From Lobosporangium transversale (Eukaryota > Mortierellomycota > Mortierellomycetes > Mortierellales > Mortierellaceae): 64,000 bases of DNA. How positions within the stretch are numbered: the first letter of the stretch is position 1; every line of letters begins with the position of its first letter. The stretch covers positions 434,001 to 498,000 of the forward strand of contig NW_019028989.1 in assembly GCF_002105155.1 (NCBI RefSeq), given 5' to 3'. Shown in pieces: positions 61,912 to 64,000 of the stretch. Made by a program: the position numbers and the translations under genes. The notes beneath the pieces are model-generated. The model saw only the letters and a list, made by a program, of their open reading frames with translations, made no database searches and was not told the origin of the DNA.

Positions 61912-64000
61912 ATGACACACCGACCCATCGATGCAGAAGCTACTGAGGCTCTGCTTAAGCTTGCATCCAAAACCGTTGACGATCAGTTAGGACGTGAACA
62001 AAAGTATCCAGAACTGAGCGACTTCTTCAACACAGATTATTCCGCCAATTATGTGGCGCCCGATCCACGGCAACAGATACTTCGTCACAAACGAGCCATT
62101 AGCTTGCCTGATACACTTTTTGAACAATATAACCGTAAGGGATAAAAAAAATTTTTTTTTTAATCGCTACCTTCCCTTTTAATGTTTTTGATTTCCTTGG
62201 AACCTTATATTTTTCTGACGCGCTGTATTTTTATTCTTGTTTCTAGTTCTCGAGTGTCGTTGTTTCATGGGCTTGTTCCCCGAAATTGGTCGAGTCTGGA
62301 TCACAATTGATCATCGTCTCTTTCTCTGGAATTATGCAGACGGGTATGTTGCCTTTAAGGATCATTCAAAGGACAACATATTTGGCCGCCTTGTTTCATT
62401 ATTATGACTATTTATTTATATTTTCTCTCTTAAAAAAAAAAATAGCGGAAACTATGAATCATATGAGGAGCTAGATCAGATTATTGTGAATGTTGCTCTT
62501 GTTAAGCCAAAGCCAGGTAAATCACAGGATTGGATCACCACAAGACGGAGCTTAGGATGGGAATTCAAACAACGTGTTGCAGAAGCCACGAGTTGCACGA
62601 TTGACTTACTTATTTCAATATTCCCTATCTAGATACATTTGATGATAAAGTAGAATATCTCTTAGTTATTGCTACTCCAATTGAAGTGCACTTGCTGGGA
62701 ATGTCGGTTGGATTTGGGTCAACGCCGCACACACTCTATATCACCAACATGAGTGTACCAACCGATAATGTGGCGATTAAAAGCATCGTGGGTACAGCTG
62801 ATGGACGTATCTTCATGAATGGAAATGACGGAAGGCTATGGGAAGTTGATTACCAGGCGGAAGAGGGCTGGTTCAGCAAAAAGTGTACTAAACGGGAAGT
62901 GATCGGGAGTCCACTTTCATTCTTTATCCCAACTTTCCTCAGCAAAATCAGAGTCGATCCAATTGTCAAGATCGTTTTCGATGAATCTAGGCAGACCATT
63001 TATGCTTTGACAGAGAATTCTAATATCGAGGTACGTCTCTACAAAAGAATGGCGAGGACATCGGATGCATAGAATTAAGTTCAAGCGGGAGATTCCATTG
63101 GGAATAATGGGATGATGAGATTAAGGATTGAACCCATGTGTCAATCATCGTTTTCCTATCATAGGTGATCGGATTGTCTGGTACTACACATGCCAGATCA
63201 ACAGTCAAAGCAAGTTACATTCTTCAGGAGGGCAAACGGAAGAGTAATCACAACAGGGCCATGGACGAAGGTCTATTCAAGATTATGGACATTCATGTTA
63301 TCCCACTGACAGAATCAAAGGATGTCAGCCTTTTGGCTGTTACTGTGACAGGCTGCCGCCTCTATCTTGGGCAGAAAGCAGCCCTTGACTACAATAGCCA
63401 ACGCTATATTGATCAGTCGAGCTCGGGACCATATCTATTACATGTCCGGATACCTCCAATGTTCGAGAGCGCTCCGGAGGCAGTAATGGGGGTTCAGGGT
63501 CAATATCGTGTACATCAGTCTCTTTATAACAATGGTGTGTTCTTGGCCGCACATTCGCTTCATGATGCCGCGGATGCACTTATCGCTTCTTCGCCAGATT
63601 CTGGGCCCATCAACAAAGCGTCAACAGCAACCAAGGTAGAACATATGCAGTTGATAGATTCAGAATATTTGGTTCATGTTTTTTCTGGATCAATCTATTG
63701 GCCCGTATGACTTATTTTATTTCATATCATTAGACTGTTGGCAGTTCATATATTCCAAAGCTCGCAGAGCTTGCCATGATTGCAGGATTGGATGGAAAGA
63801 TCTGGGGCATGTCCGAGATTCCAGGCGTGGAGTATGCAGGAGCTATCGACTCTTCCATTGCAAGGAATGAGCTTGCTGTTCAACTTTCCAGGTCTGCACG
63901 AGAGTACCTTGTACTCACAAACTCGGGAGTTCAGGTCTTTGCTAAACGTCGACCTATTGATACCCTACAACAGTTGCTGCTAGACGGTCGTGGCGCAGAA
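61912..64000 (+). CDS. Nuclear pore complex protein of the NUP155/NUP170 family (5' part, cut by window end)
   Basis: Exons 61912-62134, 62247-62343, 62446-62516, 62633-63030, 63165-63635 and 63734 to beyond 64000; 509 codons are in the window. Nup155-type proteins form part of the inner ring of the nuclear pore and contact the pore membrane. The N-terminal beta-propeller is clear: YPELSDFFNTDYSANY, MGLFPEIGRVWITIDHRLFL, WNYADGGNYESYEELDQII, KSIVGTADGRIFMNGNDGRL, WEVDYQAEEGWFSKKC and KIVFDESRQTIYALTENSN. The start at 61912 follows a T-run and gives MTHRPIDAEATEALLKLASK, normal for the family. The helical C-terminal half lies outside the window. Confidence 0.95.

Overview
This is a eukaryotic, almost certainly fungal, chromosome segment. 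Conserved single-copy fungal genes are each broken by several short GT-AG introns (about 75 to 250 bp, a few of about 840 bp). The protein features, the disordered low-complexity extensions and the very abundant long poly(T)/poly(A) runs fit an early-diverging Mucoromycota-type fungus. A Mortierella-like genome is my best guess from gene style, not from a search.

Layout. 1-1717: no recognisable gene. 1720-8512: a complete 6.8-kb DNA transposon with near-identical long terminal inverted repeats (1163 and 1351 bp) and a TA target duplication. It carries an IS630/Tc1/mariner-type transposase and, behind it on the same strand, an intron-containing gene for a PD-(D/E)xK (restriction-endonuclease-fold) protein with one frame break. 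A 186-bp non-autonomous relative (8535-8720) lies 22 bp away. 9381-13007: membrane-anchored DUF3712-type protein, with a small antisense ORF inside its first intron. 13153-15306 (-): F-box/LRR-like protein. 16350-19652: type II membrane glycosyltransferase-like protein. 20190-21101: TIM22. 21565-23692 (-): class-3 aldehyde dehydrogenase. 26110-28081: class C beta-lactamase-like serine hydrolase. 29357-34633: SPRY-RING protein with a long disordered tail. 35209-36581 (-): glucosamine-6-phosphate N-acetyltransferase with a tail. 38764-39340 (-): small unknown protein. 39654-41848: PRP38-family splicing factor. 42264-50497: catalytic subunit of DNA polymerase epsilon. 50743-51990 (-): dead pogo/Tigger-type transposase. 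54494-58521 (-): VPS16. 61912 to the window end: NUP155/NUP170 nucleoporin, cut by the edge.

Most genes are unrelated housekeeping genes that do not form a pathway. The exception is the transposon at 1.7-8.5 kb, where a transposase and a nuclease-fold passenger share one mobile unit. Part of the transposase promoter also occurs as a solitary copy at 58.75 kb, just upstream of VPS16. Exon boundaries were placed by hand from splice sites, reading phase and family conservation; no alignment or transcript evidence was available.
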